A stretch of 64,000 bases of DNA from Reticulitermes speratus (taxonomy: Eukaryota; Arthropoda; Insecta; Blattodea; Rhinotermitidae). Below are positions 35,831 through 46,591 of the stretch, one piece after another (the first letter of the stretch is position 1; each line of letters opens with the position of its first letter). The notes beneath the pieces were generated by a model. The model did no database searches. It was given only the letters and a program-made list of their open reading frames with translations, and was not told the DNA's origin. The stretch is from NCBI GenBank assembly GCA_021186555.1, contig JAJKFL010000007.1:1561001-1625000 (forward strand), in the 5' to 3' direction. Made by a program: the position numbers and the translations under genes.

Positions 35831-35974
35831 TCTTTAAACCTTTAAAGGCAAAGAGAGTCAAATTTCTTTTCTATCCAATGCTCCCCGATTTGCCAAAGGG
35901 CACTGCTTCTTCGAAGGTTCTGAAGCTTTGAACCGTTACTCTTCTGGTTAAGAGCAAGGTTACGTGAACATTAA

Positions 35975-36135
35975 TACTGAGCATTGGTGGAATGATGCTG
36001 ACAGGGGAAACAGAAGTACTCAGAGAAAAACCTGTCCCACTGCCACTTTTTTCACCACAAATCCTACATAGACTGACCTTCGAGCGAACCCGGGCCTATG
36101 CGGTGACAGACCGGAAACTAACGGCATGAGACATG
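35975..36135 (-). mobile_element. SINE-E-like repeat
   Basis: It shares GACAGGGGAAACAGAAGTAC and a CCCGGGCCTATGCGGTGACA-type segment with 43510-43770 and 63075-63215. The minus strand has a B-box-like GGGTTCGCTCG. The family assignment rests on three diverged copies in this window. Confidence 0.5.
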
Positions 36136-37026
36136 GCATTTAAAAATTCAGTCCGTACCGCGCAGTAAACACACTCCGTCTCGGTTATACAAACCAGTCA
36201 GTTAATGTTGTACAGTGAAATAATCGCTGTTTGTTCTGAGATCCACACAAAACACATAAATACAGTCCGTACCGCGCAGTAAACACACTCCGTCTCAGTT
36301 ATACAAACCAGTCAGTTAATGTTGTACAGTGAAATAATCGCTGTTTGTTCTGAGATCCACACAAAACACATAAATACAGTCCGTACCGCGCAGTAAACAC
36401 ACTCCGTCTCAGTTATACAAACCAGTCAGTTAATGTTGTACAGTGAAATAATCGCTGTTTGTTCTGAGATCCACACAAAACACATAAATACAGTCCGTAC
36501 CGCGCAGTAAACACACTCCGTCTCAGTTATACAAACCAGTCAGTTAATGTTGTACAGTGAAATAATCGCTGTTTGTTCTGAGATCCACACAAAACACATA
36601 GATACAGTCCGTACCGCGCAGTAAACACACTCCCTCTCAGTTATACAAACCAGTCAATTAATGCTGTACAGTGAAATAATCGCTGTTTGTTCTGAGATCC
36701 ACACAAAACACTTAAATACAGTCCGTACCGCGCAGTAAACACACTCCGTCTCAGTTATACAAACCAGTCAGTTAATGCTGTACAGTGAAATAATCGCTGT
36801 TTGTTCTGAGATCCACACAAAACACATAAATACAGTCCGTACCGCGCAGTAAACACACTCCGTCTCAGTTATACAAACCAGTCAGTTAATGCTGTACAGT
36901 GAAATAATCGCTGTTTGTTCTGAGATCCACACAAAACACATAAATACACTGTGTGGGCAGAACTTAGAATTTTTGAATGTTAAACGTGGTGGTGCATATA
37001 GTAACCACTGGGCTTTAGAGGGTTAA
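36136..37026. mobile_element. Second piggyBac-like MITE, internally expanded to seven 114-bp units
   Basis: Units begin GTCCGTACCGCGCAGTAAAC at 36151, 36265, 36379, 36493, 36607, 36721 and 36835, exactly 114 bp apart. After the last unit the sequence continues with the MITE right end (GTGGGCAGAACTTAGAATTT ... CTTTAGAGGGTTAA, ending 37026), parallel to 35760-35830. The left end is lost or altered. The units differ by very few bases. Confidence 0.85.
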
Positions 37027-37282
37027 TAAGCTCTATAAACAGTGTAGTTGATATGATGTGCAATATTTCTCTACGTTTTGCTCAAAAGCGTATCCATACG
37101 AACGATTAAAGTGCGAACACATCTAACCAGTTCATCTGCTAACAAGAGGCGCAATGACGCTGAGAGGATTCTACCCGCTAATGGTCCGTTGTCCGTTTCT
37201 GTTTAATTAGCGCAGGAGAGCTGACTAGCCACCTGACGCTCTTCCGAATGATTCAAGATATTACGGCTACCGCAATCAGGAG

Positions 37283-38083
37283 GCTGGCAGCAGTGGTGCT
37301 CCTGTATAACCAGGTACATAATGCTGGCAGCAGTGGTGCTCCTGTATAACCAGGTACATAATGCTGGCAGCAGTGGTGCTCCTGTATAACCAGGTACATA
37401 ATGCTGGCAGCAGTGGTGCTCCTGTATAACCAGGTACATAATGCTGGCAGCAGTGGTGCTCCTGTATAACCAGGTACGTAATGCTGGCAGCAGTGGTGCT
37501 CCTGTGTAACCAGGTACATAATGCTGGCAGCAGTGGTGCTCCTGTATAACCAGGTACGTAATGCTGGCAGCAGTGGTGCTCCTGTATAACCAGGTACGTA
37601 ATGCTGGCAGCAGTGGTGCTCCTGTATAACCAGGTACGTAATGCTGGCAGCAGTGGTGCTCCTGTATAACCAGGTACATAATGCTGGCAGCAGTGGTGCT
37701 CCTGTGTAACCAGGTACATAATGCTGGCAGCAGTGGTGCTCCTGTATAACCAGGTACGTAATGCTGGCAGCAGTGGTGCTCCTGTATAACCAGGTACATA
37801 ATGCTGGCAGCAGTGGTGCTCCTGTATAACCAGGTACGTAATGCTGGCAGCAGTGGTGCTCCTGTATAACCAGGTACATAATGCTGGCAGCAGTGGTGCT
37901 CCTGTATAACCAGGTACGTAATGCTGGCAGCAGTGGTGCTCCTGTATAACCAGGTACGTAATGCTGGCAGCAGTGGTGCTCCTGTATAACCAGGTACGTA
38001 ATGCTGGCAGCAGTGGTGTCCTGTATAACCAGGTACGTAATGCTGGCAGCAGTGGTGCTCCTGTATAACCAGGTACATAATGC
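37283..38083. repeat. Minisatellite, 40-bp unit, 20 copies
   Basis: The unit is ATGCTGGCAGCAGTGGTGCT + CCTGTATAACCAGGTACATA. Variants are CATA/CGTA and TATAAC/TGTAAC. One unit near 38018 lacks a base. Three overlapping minus-strand frames (up to 291 codons) are shadows of the array. Confidence 0.97.
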
Positions 38084-38239
38084 ATCCCCAGAACTGAAAC
38101 TTTGCTACATCGGTAATGCTCAGTTATAATCCCAAAAAGTACCTGACAAACTGAATGGAATTCTAATATTTTTGTAGGTGTAACTAAGGGATCTGTATGC
38201 GCACAGGATATAGTCGTAGGTATGGCTGAATAAGTGGAG

Positions 38240-38912
38240 TGACGACATGTGAACTTTCTAACGGACGAAATGTAAACTTTCTAACGGACGACATGTGAAC
38301 TTTCTAACGGACGACGTGTGAACTTTCTAACGGACGACATGTGAACTTTCTAACGGACGAATGTGAACTTTCTAACGGACGAAATGTGAACTTTCTAACG
38401 GACGAAATGTGAACTTTCTAACGGACAAAATGTGAACTTTCTAACGGACGACATGTGAACTTTCTAACGGACGAAATGTAAACTTTCTAACGGACGAAAT
38501 GTAAACTTTCTAACGGACGACATGTGAACTTTCTAACGGACGACATGTGAACTTTCTAACGGACGAATGTGAACTTTCTAACGGACGAAATGTGAACTTT
38601 CTAACGGACGAAATGTGAACTTTCTAACGGACAAAATGTGAACTTTCTAACGGACGAAATGTGAACTTTCTAACGGACGAAATGTAAACTTTCTAACGGA
38701 CGAAATGTGAACTTTCTAACGGACAAAATGTGAACTTTCTAACGGACGAAATGTGAACTTTCTAACGGACGAAATGTGAACTTTCTAACGGACGAAATGT
38801 AAACTTTCTAACGGACGACATGTGAACTTTCTAACGGACGAAATGTGAACTTTCTAACGGACGAAATGTAAACTTTCTAACGGACGACATGTGAACTTTC
38901 TAACGGACGATC
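38240..38912. repeat. Minisatellite, 23-bp unit, about 29 copies
   Basis: The unit is GTGAACTTTCTAACGGACGA + AAT, with variants GACGACAT, GACAAAAT and ATGTAAAC. The variant order partly repeats (near 38265-38440 and 38505-38640), suggesting block duplication. Confidence 0.96.
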
Positions 38913-39639
38913 TGTTACGGAACATTCTGTTACGTACAGTTCAACTTTGGGGCAACTTTATGGTCCGAGTTTATTTTTAATTTTTGATAAAGGTCTTCGT
39001 TCTTCAGTTCTTTCTTCTGACTTCCCCCCCCCCCCCCTCCTCCGACACACACACACACACACACACACAAGAACTACCGTCGTGAAGAAAGTTTGTATGT
39101 TACACAGTTTGTATATAAACTGATCGGATATCTGACGTGACTCTTGCAATATAACCTATCAATGAAACTTCCGGCAACGTGCTGCAGAAGTAGACACAGG
39201 CATGCCCTCCATAGCCAATACACCGCAGATGCATTATGTATAATTGAAGCTGACGCAGCCATAAATTCCCGTGCATCAAGACCTTCCCTTTAGGAAACTT
39301 CCTCTTTACGGCCGTAAGTTGTGGCAAGACGTGAGATGTCAAGTAGTGAAGAAAATATTGTCGTTCGTGGAAAGGCAAGCTGCCACAAGTTGCAAGGGCG
39401 CTAGCAGAAAGCGTTGGCCCTCACGACTGCATTCTAGAAGAGGTAAGTTTGACGTCTTTGACGTTCAATGTAATTCGAATACACTAAGGACCACGAACAC
39501 GCTACAATTTGAGGTAACTTCGTTCAGAAGTACGTATATTAATATTCAGGGCAAGAGAAAAGTTCAGTTTAAGGCTTCGTAATTGCACCTTGGAGGTAGC
39601 TAGATCGAGACTAGTTGACGTCATGAGGTACATCTAAGC
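38913..39639. other. Unique sequence with poly-C and (CA)n tract
   Basis: A run of C followed by CTCCTCCGACACAC and a (CA)n tract spans about 39024-39068. The 92- and 103-codon frames here lack recognisable domains. Confidence 0.45.
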
Positions 39640-39885
39640 GTACTCGCGTGTTCGAGTCCCGATGGAGTCACTGGAATTATTGACTGACTTGCTGCACTAT
39701 AGCCCTGGGTTCGACTCAGCCTGTAACAGAAATGAATACCAAGACTAGTGCCTGGGGTTAAAGGCGGCCGGTGTTTTGGGGGTGACAACTTTACCACCTT
39801 CATCTGCCGAATGTCTGGAAATGTGGAAGCCTCAACCTCCTGGAACCCCATGGCCTGTCCAGGCCTGCACACGGATACCTTACCG
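39640..39885 (+). mobile_element. SINE-A, diverged, A box lost
   Basis: B-box-like GTGTTCGAGTCCCGATGG near 39649, CAGCCTGTAACAGAAATGAA, AAAGGCGGCCGGTG and the 3' CTGTCCAGGCCTGCA. The first about 40 bp of the tRNA head are unrecognisable and the TTTACC tail is reduced to GATACCTTACCG. Confidence 0.8.
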
Positions 39886-40182
39886 CTAAGCTTATAACGA
39901 AATGCAAGGTGTTACGTAACATCTAACAACCTACACGACGTCATGTCCAGAAGACAGCAGTTTTGATACCGCAGTGAAAATTTAAATCTCACACCAATAT
40001 CCTGACCTTTCTGTCCAAGAAATACAGAGGTAGCATTAAGTACTGTTTTAGAACTAGGTCCCTAATCCTGGGTACTTTGATGCTTCATCGCAATTTAATG
40101 ACTGGTCTAGGCTTTACCTCTGTGCTTTAGAAAGCAAGGTCCCATGCGAATTGTCATGGTGGTACGGCGTGGAGGTTACGGA

Positions 40183-40375
40183 CCACAATCCCTACAGTCC
40201 CCGATCTTGCTCCCAATAATTTCCATATTTGTGGACTACTTAAGAAGCACCTGGCTGGCCAGCAGTATCAAAAAACGCCGACGTGAAGCAAGCCGTCACC
40301 TCATGGCTACAGACACTCGATATCCATTTCTCTTAGCCTCGGTAAAAGCCTTGGTGACGACGTGGAGAGAGCTGA
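40183..40375 (+). pseudogene. Mariner transposase relic (third catalytic block region)
   Basis: The sequence encodes, in shifting frames, PDLAPNNFHI.GLLKKHLAG and then DVKQAVTSWLQTLDIHF. These correspond to the SPDLAPSD(F/Y)HLF block and the downstream helix region of mariner (DD34D) transposases. The expected catalytic Asp position reads Asn (APNN), and at least one frameshift and stops are present. The rest of the element is not recognisable. The 126-codon open frame over it is in a different phase and is not a gene. Confidence 0.78.
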
Positions 40376-40540
40376 GTTATGCCATACGCCACCCTACGCC
40401 GTGCACTAATATAAGTCAGAACAAAGTTATCGGCATTACACTGTTTATTACCTTAATTGTTTTTAAACACGTTTGTAGAACACTTTACTTTCCTCCTGCC
40501 CACAGCAAAGTAAGCGGTATTTAACACCCGTTATGTGTAT

Positions 40541-40845
40541 CGTCAGAGTCAAGGAGGAGAGGAATATCCTAAATACAATAAAAAGAAGAAAGGCTAACTG
40601 GATTGGTCACTTCTTGCGTAGAAACTGCCTTCTGAAACACGTGATTGAAGGAAAGTTAGAAGGAAGGATAGAAATGACGGGAAGACGAGGAAGAAGACGT
40701 AAGCAGCTGCTGGATGACCTTAAGGAAAAGAGAAGATACTGGAAATTGAAAGAGGAAGCACTAGATCGCACCGTGTGGAGAACTCGCTTTGGAAGAGGCT
40801 ACGGACCTGTCGTAAGACAGACTGCAGAATGAATGAATGAATGTG
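40541..40845 (+). pseudogene. LINE-B 3' end, open 99-codon remnant
   Basis: It encodes RVKEERNILNTIKRRKANWI, GHFLRRNCLLKHVIEGKLEG, the basic GRRGRRRKQLLDDLKEKRRY and TVWRTRFGRGYGPVVRQTAE, then a stop and a GAAT tail (40829-40844). It is close to the copy at 27388-28025 and keeps the normal C-terminus that the copy there has lost. 5' truncated at about 40541. Confidence 0.9.
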
Positions 40846-41089
40846 TATTGTAATGGTCTACTAACAGCATCTCCGAGACGAAACGTGTAACCAATGTTAA
40901 ATAACTCGTGTTGTTGCAGATGGAAGGATCGAATGTCACTGTATTCTGAAAATCACTTTTGGACTTCTTTACGTTCTGGACTATTGCCATCATCTTTTAC
41001 AACAGGACCGTTCCAGACCCAGATGCTGACAATAGTATCACCTATCGCGCCAAATTCAGCAGGTGTTAGCCATGTTTTGGCTCGAAATT

Positions 41090-41655
41090 AAATAACTTAT
41101 CTCAGCTTCTGGTTTACGCTGATGATGCTAATATTTGGGTGGTAGCATACGTGGTAGCATAAGTGGTAGCACAGACGTTATAGTAGTCGCTAGTAAGGAG
41201 ATTGGTCTAAAAGTAAAGGCTGAGAAAACTAAGTACATGGTCATGTCACGTGACCAGAAAGCAGGACAAAATCAAAACATAAACAGATGTAATAAATCGT
41301 TTGAAACCGTGGAATGATTCAAGTATTTGGGAACAACCCTAAAACCTAAAACTGCATTCATAAAGAAATTAAGAGCCGACTGACCTCAGGAACAGTTTCA
41401 CATAATTCGGTGCACAACGTTTGACTTTCAATTTGCCATCTAAAGATATAATGATCAAGATATACAGAACCATAATTCTGCCTGTCGTTTTGTATGGGTA
41501 TGAAACTTGGTTCCTCACATTGGGGGAGGAACATAGGCTAAGGATGTTCGAGAATAGGGTGCTGAGGAGGATATTTGGGCTTAAGAGGGACGAAGTAACA
41601 GGGAGTGGAGAAGACTACATAACGAGGAGCTTTATGATCTGTACTGATCACCAAA
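41090..41655 (+). pseudogene. LINE-A reverse transcriptase fragment (YADD block to tail)
   Basis: Begins near QLLVYADDANI (catalytic block; canonical YADD), followed by a small internal triplication of GTGGTAGCATA at about 41128-41170. Then come EIGLKVKAEKTKYMVMS, LPVVLYGYETWFLTLGEEH, VLRRIFGLKRDE and a truncation near 41655. Stops and frameshifts divide it into several frames. It is homologous to 4811-5420 plus 5740-5860, and at the position of the SINE insertion there it is uninterrupted. Confidence 0.88.
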
Positions 41656-41915
41656 TCGCATTACATTATTTTACTCCATCTACATACGCAGTTGAAATCT
41701 CAGCTTCACAAATGTCACAAGATTATGAGAAGCCAAAGACAATTAAATCTACAAAATTGTACCATTTCCATAGAAGTGTAACAAAATGATAAGTTAAAAA
41801 GTTATGGCTTTAAAATAGTTAAATTTATCAATAGTAAACTAGTAATTCTAGATGAAAGTGTGAGTTTTGTCCTGTATTTTTTCGGCCTTGGGGGTTGTTT
41901 TATGTTTCCCACTTA

Positions 41916-41953
<38 letters not shown>

Positions 41954-42034
41954 CGACTGAAGGAATGTTCTTTATGTCGTCATTCCTTTCTTTTGTTTTC
42001 ATTTTGTTATCTGCTGTTCGTAAATTTGTATAAG
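41656..42034. other. Unique sequence with (TA)n microsatellite
   Basis: A TA repeat runs from about 41919 to 41950. Nothing else is recognised. Confidence 0.5.
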
Positions 42035-42045
42035 TAAGTGTACAC

Positions 42046-42322
42046 TGGGGGCACGCGGTGGCGCAGTTGGTTGAGGCACTGCGCTACAAACCGGAACGTC
42101 GCGGGTTCGATTCCCGATGGCGTCATTGGAATTTTTCACTGACATAATCGTTTCGGTCGCACTATGGCCCTGGGGTCTTTCCTGGGGGGTAAAGGCGGCC
42201 GGTGCGTAGGGCTGACAACCTTACCACCTTCATTTGCCGATTGTCTAAAAACCTGGGAGCCTCGACCTCCTGGAGCCCTAAGGGCCTTCCTAGGTCTGTA
42301 TGGGACTGCTTTACCTTTACCT
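42046..42322 (+). mobile_element. SINE-A with perfect 11-bp target duplication and internal deletion
   Basis: Intact A box TGGCGCAGTTGG and B box GGTTCGATTCC in the tRNA-like head. The body has AAAGGCGGCCGGTGCGTAGG and the tail is TTTACCTTTACC. Flanks TAAGTGTACAC at 42035-42045 and 42323-42333 are identical. About 35 bp (the CAGCCTCTAACAGAAATGAG segment) are missing compared with 54163-54465. The perfect duplication suggests a young insertion. Confidence 0.95.
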
Positions 42323-42355
42323 TAAGTGTACACAAGTGTTGCAAACCGCTTGTTA

Positions 42356-42790
42356 CTGTACAGGAAGTACTCCTACTGTTACATTATTGTACAGGAAGTA
42401 CTCCTACTGTTACATTATTGTACAGGAAGTACTCCTACTGTTACATTATTGTACAGGAAGTACTCCTACTGTTACATTATTGTACAGGAAGTACTCCTAC
42501 TGTTACATTATTGTACAGGAAGTACTCCTACTGTTACATTATTGTACAGGAAGTACTCCTACTGTTACATTATTGTACAGGAAGTACTCCTACTGTTACA
42601 TTATTGTACAGGAAGTACTCCTACTGTTACATTATTGTACAGGAAGTACTCCTACTGTTACATTATTGTACAGGAAGTACTCCTACTGTTACATTATTGT
42701 ACAGGAAGTACTCCTACTGTTACATTATTGTACAGGAAGTACTCCTACTGTTACATTATTGTACAGGAAGTACTCCTACTGTTACATTAT
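42356..42790. repeat. Minisatellite, 31-bp unit, 14 essentially identical copies
   Basis: The unit is TGTACAGGAAGTACTCCTAC + TGTTACATTAT. I see no sequence differences between internal copies, so the expansion is recent or homogenised. Three overlapping plus frames (158-245 codons) are artefacts. Confidence 0.97.
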
Positions 42791-43509
42791 TTCTTATGGT
42801 AATATCATTTTTATTTACATCTTTTTGGTCTAAGCCCACTTTCGCTGGAACGCAACTAGGCCGCAAAAGAGAGTCTGGTTGTTTTACTGTTTGTAACGTC
42901 ACAGTTCCCGTTCTAAGAGGGTTCCTTGAGTGCGGTTAAAATACAGCAGTGGATATTGTTCCCAGTATTTGATGTAAATAATACAGATCGTGTAACATAA
43001 CTCTACAGTTACATTTCAAATTTACTTACATATATACACATCAGGACATTTATGCTCCTATTATACGTCACACCTAACAGTTGAATATAATTTTACCTCT
43101 TCAAATGTAGAATATCTTGTGCATTTCAGTAAATCGTATAATTTCTACCAATTTTCCCTACCTTCTACACCTCTCACCTTTATACCAAATTGCTTAGCAG
43201 CCTGTGATGAAATCCCACGTAGAAGTGTGAACATCTAACAAGTTTGCACAATTTCCTCCAAGCAACTGAAGCCATTTACTTTAACCAGCTCTTCCCTGCG
43301 TTTCCTGCTATCTGTTTCGTCGTTCAATTTCACAAGTCCTTATTGCAGTAAGCCTGGGGCTCTAAAGACGAATTGCTTTGTCCTACACTCCTCACGGAAC
43401 TGCCTATATCTACCACGGAATAACACGAGCGATAACCTCTCTCGTCATCACCAAGTGAAGGACTTCACACTTCTCTTACTGTATTAAATCCGACTTCTTG
43501 CCTTGGAAG
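42791..43509. other. Unique sequence, no feature recognised
   Basis: No gene or repeat family is recognised. Confidence 0.4.
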
Positions 43510-43770
43510 TCTCCATCCAGGCAGTGTTTGGCTTGTGGCCTGACACCGTCGGTGCTGAGGCATCACGTCAAACCTCGGACTAACAGCATTTACAGAAGCA
43601 CTGCATTAGCCTCACGCTGTCAGGGGAAGACCGAATTACTCGGATAAAACTTTGTTCTAGAGTCAGTTTGTCGGTCACAAATCCCACGTTGATTAGCCTG
43701 GGACTGAGCCCGAAACTCCGCGGTGAGAGGCCTGCGTCTTAGGGCGTAAGCAATGGCGACGGCCCCATGT
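43510..43770 (-). mobile_element. SINE-E-like repeat, diverged
   Basis: It shares GCTGTCAGGGGAAGACCGAA, CGGTCACAAATCCCACG and CTCCGCGGTGAGAGGCCT with the copies at 35975 and 63075. The minus strand should be the SINE sense strand. tRNA boxes are poorly preserved. Confidence 0.5.
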
Positions 43771-43853
43771 ACTTGTAAACCTCACGCACTTAAATGAACA
43801 CGTGATAGAGATGTCATATTCACCTCTGTAGGTTACGTCCGTGTACACACCAT

Positions 43854-44110
43854 CAAGGCATACAGGGGAGTGGAGTTATTGTTTCACCTATTGACAAACT
43901 CGGAAAGAGTGATCAGCTTCACGCCCTGGCCGCTTTACCCCCGCAGGAAAGAGTTCCCGGCACACACTAAACAGGAGGCTAGGTGGGCTTCGGTGCCAGT
44001 CTGGGGTTTTTGGATTGAAGATAGAAATTTGCCCACGCCGGGAATTGAATTGCGATTGCTAAGTTGTCAAACCCATAGCCTAGTCACTATACCGTCCGCC
44101 CTATCCAGGG
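43854..44110 (-). mobile_element. SINE-C copy
   Basis: The minus strand begins CCCTGGATAGGGCGGACGGT, shows a degraded B box (CAATTCAATTCCCGG), and has GGGGTAAAGCGGCCAGGGCG and a CTCCACTCCCCTGTATGCC 3' part. It lies immediately upstream of the mariner element at 44125. Confidence 0.72.
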
Positions 44111-44191
44111 TCCCCATTGACCTACAGGGTGATTCAAAAGTGTCCATACATTGGGAAAATGGTCTCTCTATTTACAAAAGGTGCCCTGTAT

Positions 44192-44962
44192 GTGCACCAT
44201 TACATTGATAGCACATAGACATGTGTCTCTCCCATTACATTGATAGCACATAGACATGTGTCTCTCCCATTACATTGATAGCACATAGGCATGCGTCTCT
44301 CCCATTACATTGATAATACATAGACATGTGTCTCTCCCATTAAATTGATAGCACATAGACATGTCTCTCCCATTACATTGATAGCACATAGGCATGTGTC
44401 TCTCCCATTACATTGATAGCACATAGGCATGTGTCTCTCCCATTACATTGATAGCACATAGACATGTGTCTCTCCCATTACATTGATATAACATAGGCAT
44501 GTGTCTCTCCCATTACATTGATAGCACATAGGCATGTCTCTCTCCCATTACATTGATAGCACATAGACATGTGTCTCTCCCATTACATTGATAGCACACA
44601 TGCATGTGTCTCTCCCATTACATTGATAGCACATACGCATGTGTCTCTCCCATTAAATTGATACCACATAGACATGTGTCTCTCCCATTACATTGATAGC
44701 ACATATGCATGTGTCTCTCCCATTACATTGATAGCACATAGGCATGTGTCTCTCCCATTACATTGATAGCACATAGGCATGTGTCTCTCCCATTACATTG
44801 ATAGCACATAGGCATGTGTCTCTCCCATTACATTGATAGCACATAGGCATGTGTCTCTCCCATTACATTGATAGCACATAGGCATGTGTCTCTCCCATTA
44901 CATTGATAGCACATAGACATGTGTCTCTCCCATTACATTGATAGCACATAGGCATGTGTCTC
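44192..44962. repeat. Minisatellite, 35-bp unit, about 22 copies, in mariner coding sequence
   Basis: The unit is CCCATTACATTGATAGCACA + TAGGCATGTGTCTCT. On the minus strand one unit encodes about MCYQCNG, the segment that joins the transposase part upstream (...RVRHERE) to the terminal NGAH-like end downstream. Variants at single positions are frequent (AGACATG, AGGCATG, ATGCATG). Confidence 0.96.
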
Positions 44963-45178
44963 TCCCTTTCATGACGAACTCGCTTTAACACATCTTGCGT
45001 TACGCGCTCACACGCATCTCTAATGCGTTCTTTTAGGTTGTCCACATTTCGTATTTTCACCCGGTACACCGTGGCCTTCAAATGCGCCCACAAGTGAAAT
45101 TCAAGTGGGGTGAGGTCTGGAGACCTCGGAGGCCACTCCACGGGACCACGGCGACCAATCCAATGACCTGTAAACTGC
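44963..45178 (-). pseudogene. Mariner transposase remnant with SPDLTPLEF block
   Basis: The minus frame reads DRQFTGHWIGRRGPVEWPPR, then SPDLTPLEFHLWAHLKATVY, then NVDNLKERIRDACERVTQDV. The SPDLTPL(D/E)F..W..LK block carries the third catalytic acid of Tc1/mariner-type transposases, here Glu where close relatives I recall have Asp. The first two catalytic aspartates and the DNA-binding domain are absent. The 35-bp array (not a multiple of three) destroys the C-terminal frame. Confidence 0.88.
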
Positions 45179-45245
45179 CGATCTCACCAACGGAACAAGC
45201 AGATGCCATATAATCCCTATGTATTAAGGGTTTTGAATCACCCTG

Positions 45246-45739
45246 TGCATATTCATCCGAATAATTTATTGCATACGTTACAAACATGAATACAGCGTAT
45301 GGGGGTTGACAGAGGTACACACGATTTTAGTCGAAATGGCTGAAGGAAGAAGCAACTTTGCAGATCTAGTAGTAAATGAAAGGTCAATATTAACGCAACG
45401 ACCTTACAAAGCAGCTGATAATATTTAAACTAATCTACAAATTCCCCTCACTTTACAGAACTCGCATATTTATTGCCGTATCACAAGAACTCGTCCCTGG
45501 TTCCTATTGTAAGCCAAACGAACCCATTCAGCAAACTCAACGCAATTCCTTTAAGGTACTTGACAGACTACGTGTAAGTGGCAGGATAATATTAAAAATT
45601 ATGAATAATCAGAAAACATCATGCCCTATACATGGGTTATTAATATTGAAACACACTTAGGGACGAAGCTATAAATTAAACAAACTTAAATATTAATAAA
45701 CTATGACGTCAGAGTGTTGTCGAGATGTGTAAGGCTCTG
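45246..45739. other. Unique sequence, possible LINE-A trace
   Basis: GGCAGGATAATATTAAAAAT near 45580 resembles the LINE-A string GGGAGGATAATATTAAAATG at 9215-9235 and may extend the relic at 45740. Otherwise nothing is recognised. Confidence 0.4.
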
Positions 45740-45862
45740 GAGAGAGTGCAGTGACAGTCTGATGCGGACACTGTAGATACTCTATCTTTGGGATCCATAA
45801 ATGCGGGAAATTTCGTGCAGAGCTGAAGTATAACTGGCTTTGTAAAACCCTGCTGCATGCAT
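45740..45862 (+). mobile_element. LINE-A 3' UTR relic
   Basis: GGGATCCATAAATGCGGGAA, AGAGCTGAAG and CCCTGCTGCATGCATTTAAT follow the order of the LINE-A 3' end at 9340-9429 with many substitutions. Confidence 0.6.
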
Positions 45863-46591
45863 TTAATTAATCTTAATCATTAACGTTATTAAAAGCCCCG
45901 CACTAATGAAATGCTTTAGACTGCAGTAAAAAGGCTAAACACAAGTCGCTTTATGTAGGCACTTGTAGCTGTTTGCATAATTTAAGGACTGCTCCATTAC
46001 GGAACCACTGGCGCAGAAACGAGTCGCATTTAGAATTTTAAATTTCCCTTTGATTAGGTTGATTCGAAATGCTGTAACTCAGAAGAGAATCACGATGCAT
46101 GTTTATATACATATATATATATCTTTCGAGCCAGGAAATTAAAACAGTGTTTCGTTTTTAATGTATGCGGTCTGCCGTTATTACTCTAAAAGCGCACATG
46201 AACCACAGAATGTTACAAACGTTAAAAAACGACGAGTAATGACAATATAAAATTATTTCCAAGGTACAGTTTTGCGTAACGAGTTTGTGTGTTTCAGTGC
46301 GTGAGCATGGTTCATAGCTAATTAATTTTATGGAAAAGGCAAAAGAATTTTCATAAATCCGAGGACAAGCATAACCATAAATGTGCGGAAGGTCGGAAGA
46401 TAATTTCTATGCCACAGGGTGACTAAAAATTCGAGAAGATCCATATATAACAGCTAATTTCTCTTTGTCGTTAGCCTTACTAATTTCTTACAAAACTGTG
46501 TACTTGGTAGCTATGCATTCTTCAAGGTGGTTCTTAAATTACATCTACACAAAATCGTTCATAACCTTCAAATATTCCCTGTGCGAATGTG
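45863..46591. other. Unique sequence; mariner-like end string
   Basis: CAGGGTGACTAAAAATTC at 46415-46432 resembles a mariner-type terminus, but I cannot pair it confidently with another end. A (TA)n stretch lies near 46108-46121. Confidence 0.4.

Larger units (their letters stand above)
44125..45245 (-). mobile_element. Mariner-type element with a minisatellite expanded inside its transposase gene
   Basis: The inverted ends are CAGGGTGATTCAAAA (44125-44139, preceded by TA) and TTTTGAATCACCCTG (45231-45245). On the minus strand the element retains a transposase C-terminal region at 44963-45178, then a 35-bp array, then the last codons and TAA at about 44172-44174. The 5' two thirds of the transposase gene are deleted. 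Confidence 0.87.

Noticed and set aside
37203..38085. Three overlapping minus frames of 208-291 codons
   Set aside because: Shadows of the 40-bp array. No unique coding sequence outside the repeats supports them.
40144..40524. 126-codon open frame as a host gene
   Set aside because: It overlaps a mariner transposase relic in a different phase. The recognisable homology (PDLAP..., DVKQAVTSWLQTLD) lies in other frames.
42046..42122. tRNA gene with A and B boxes
   Set aside because: The head is followed by SINE body sequence, flanked by target duplications and repeated elsewhere. The same holds for 5665-5739, 24555-24624 and 56350-56430.
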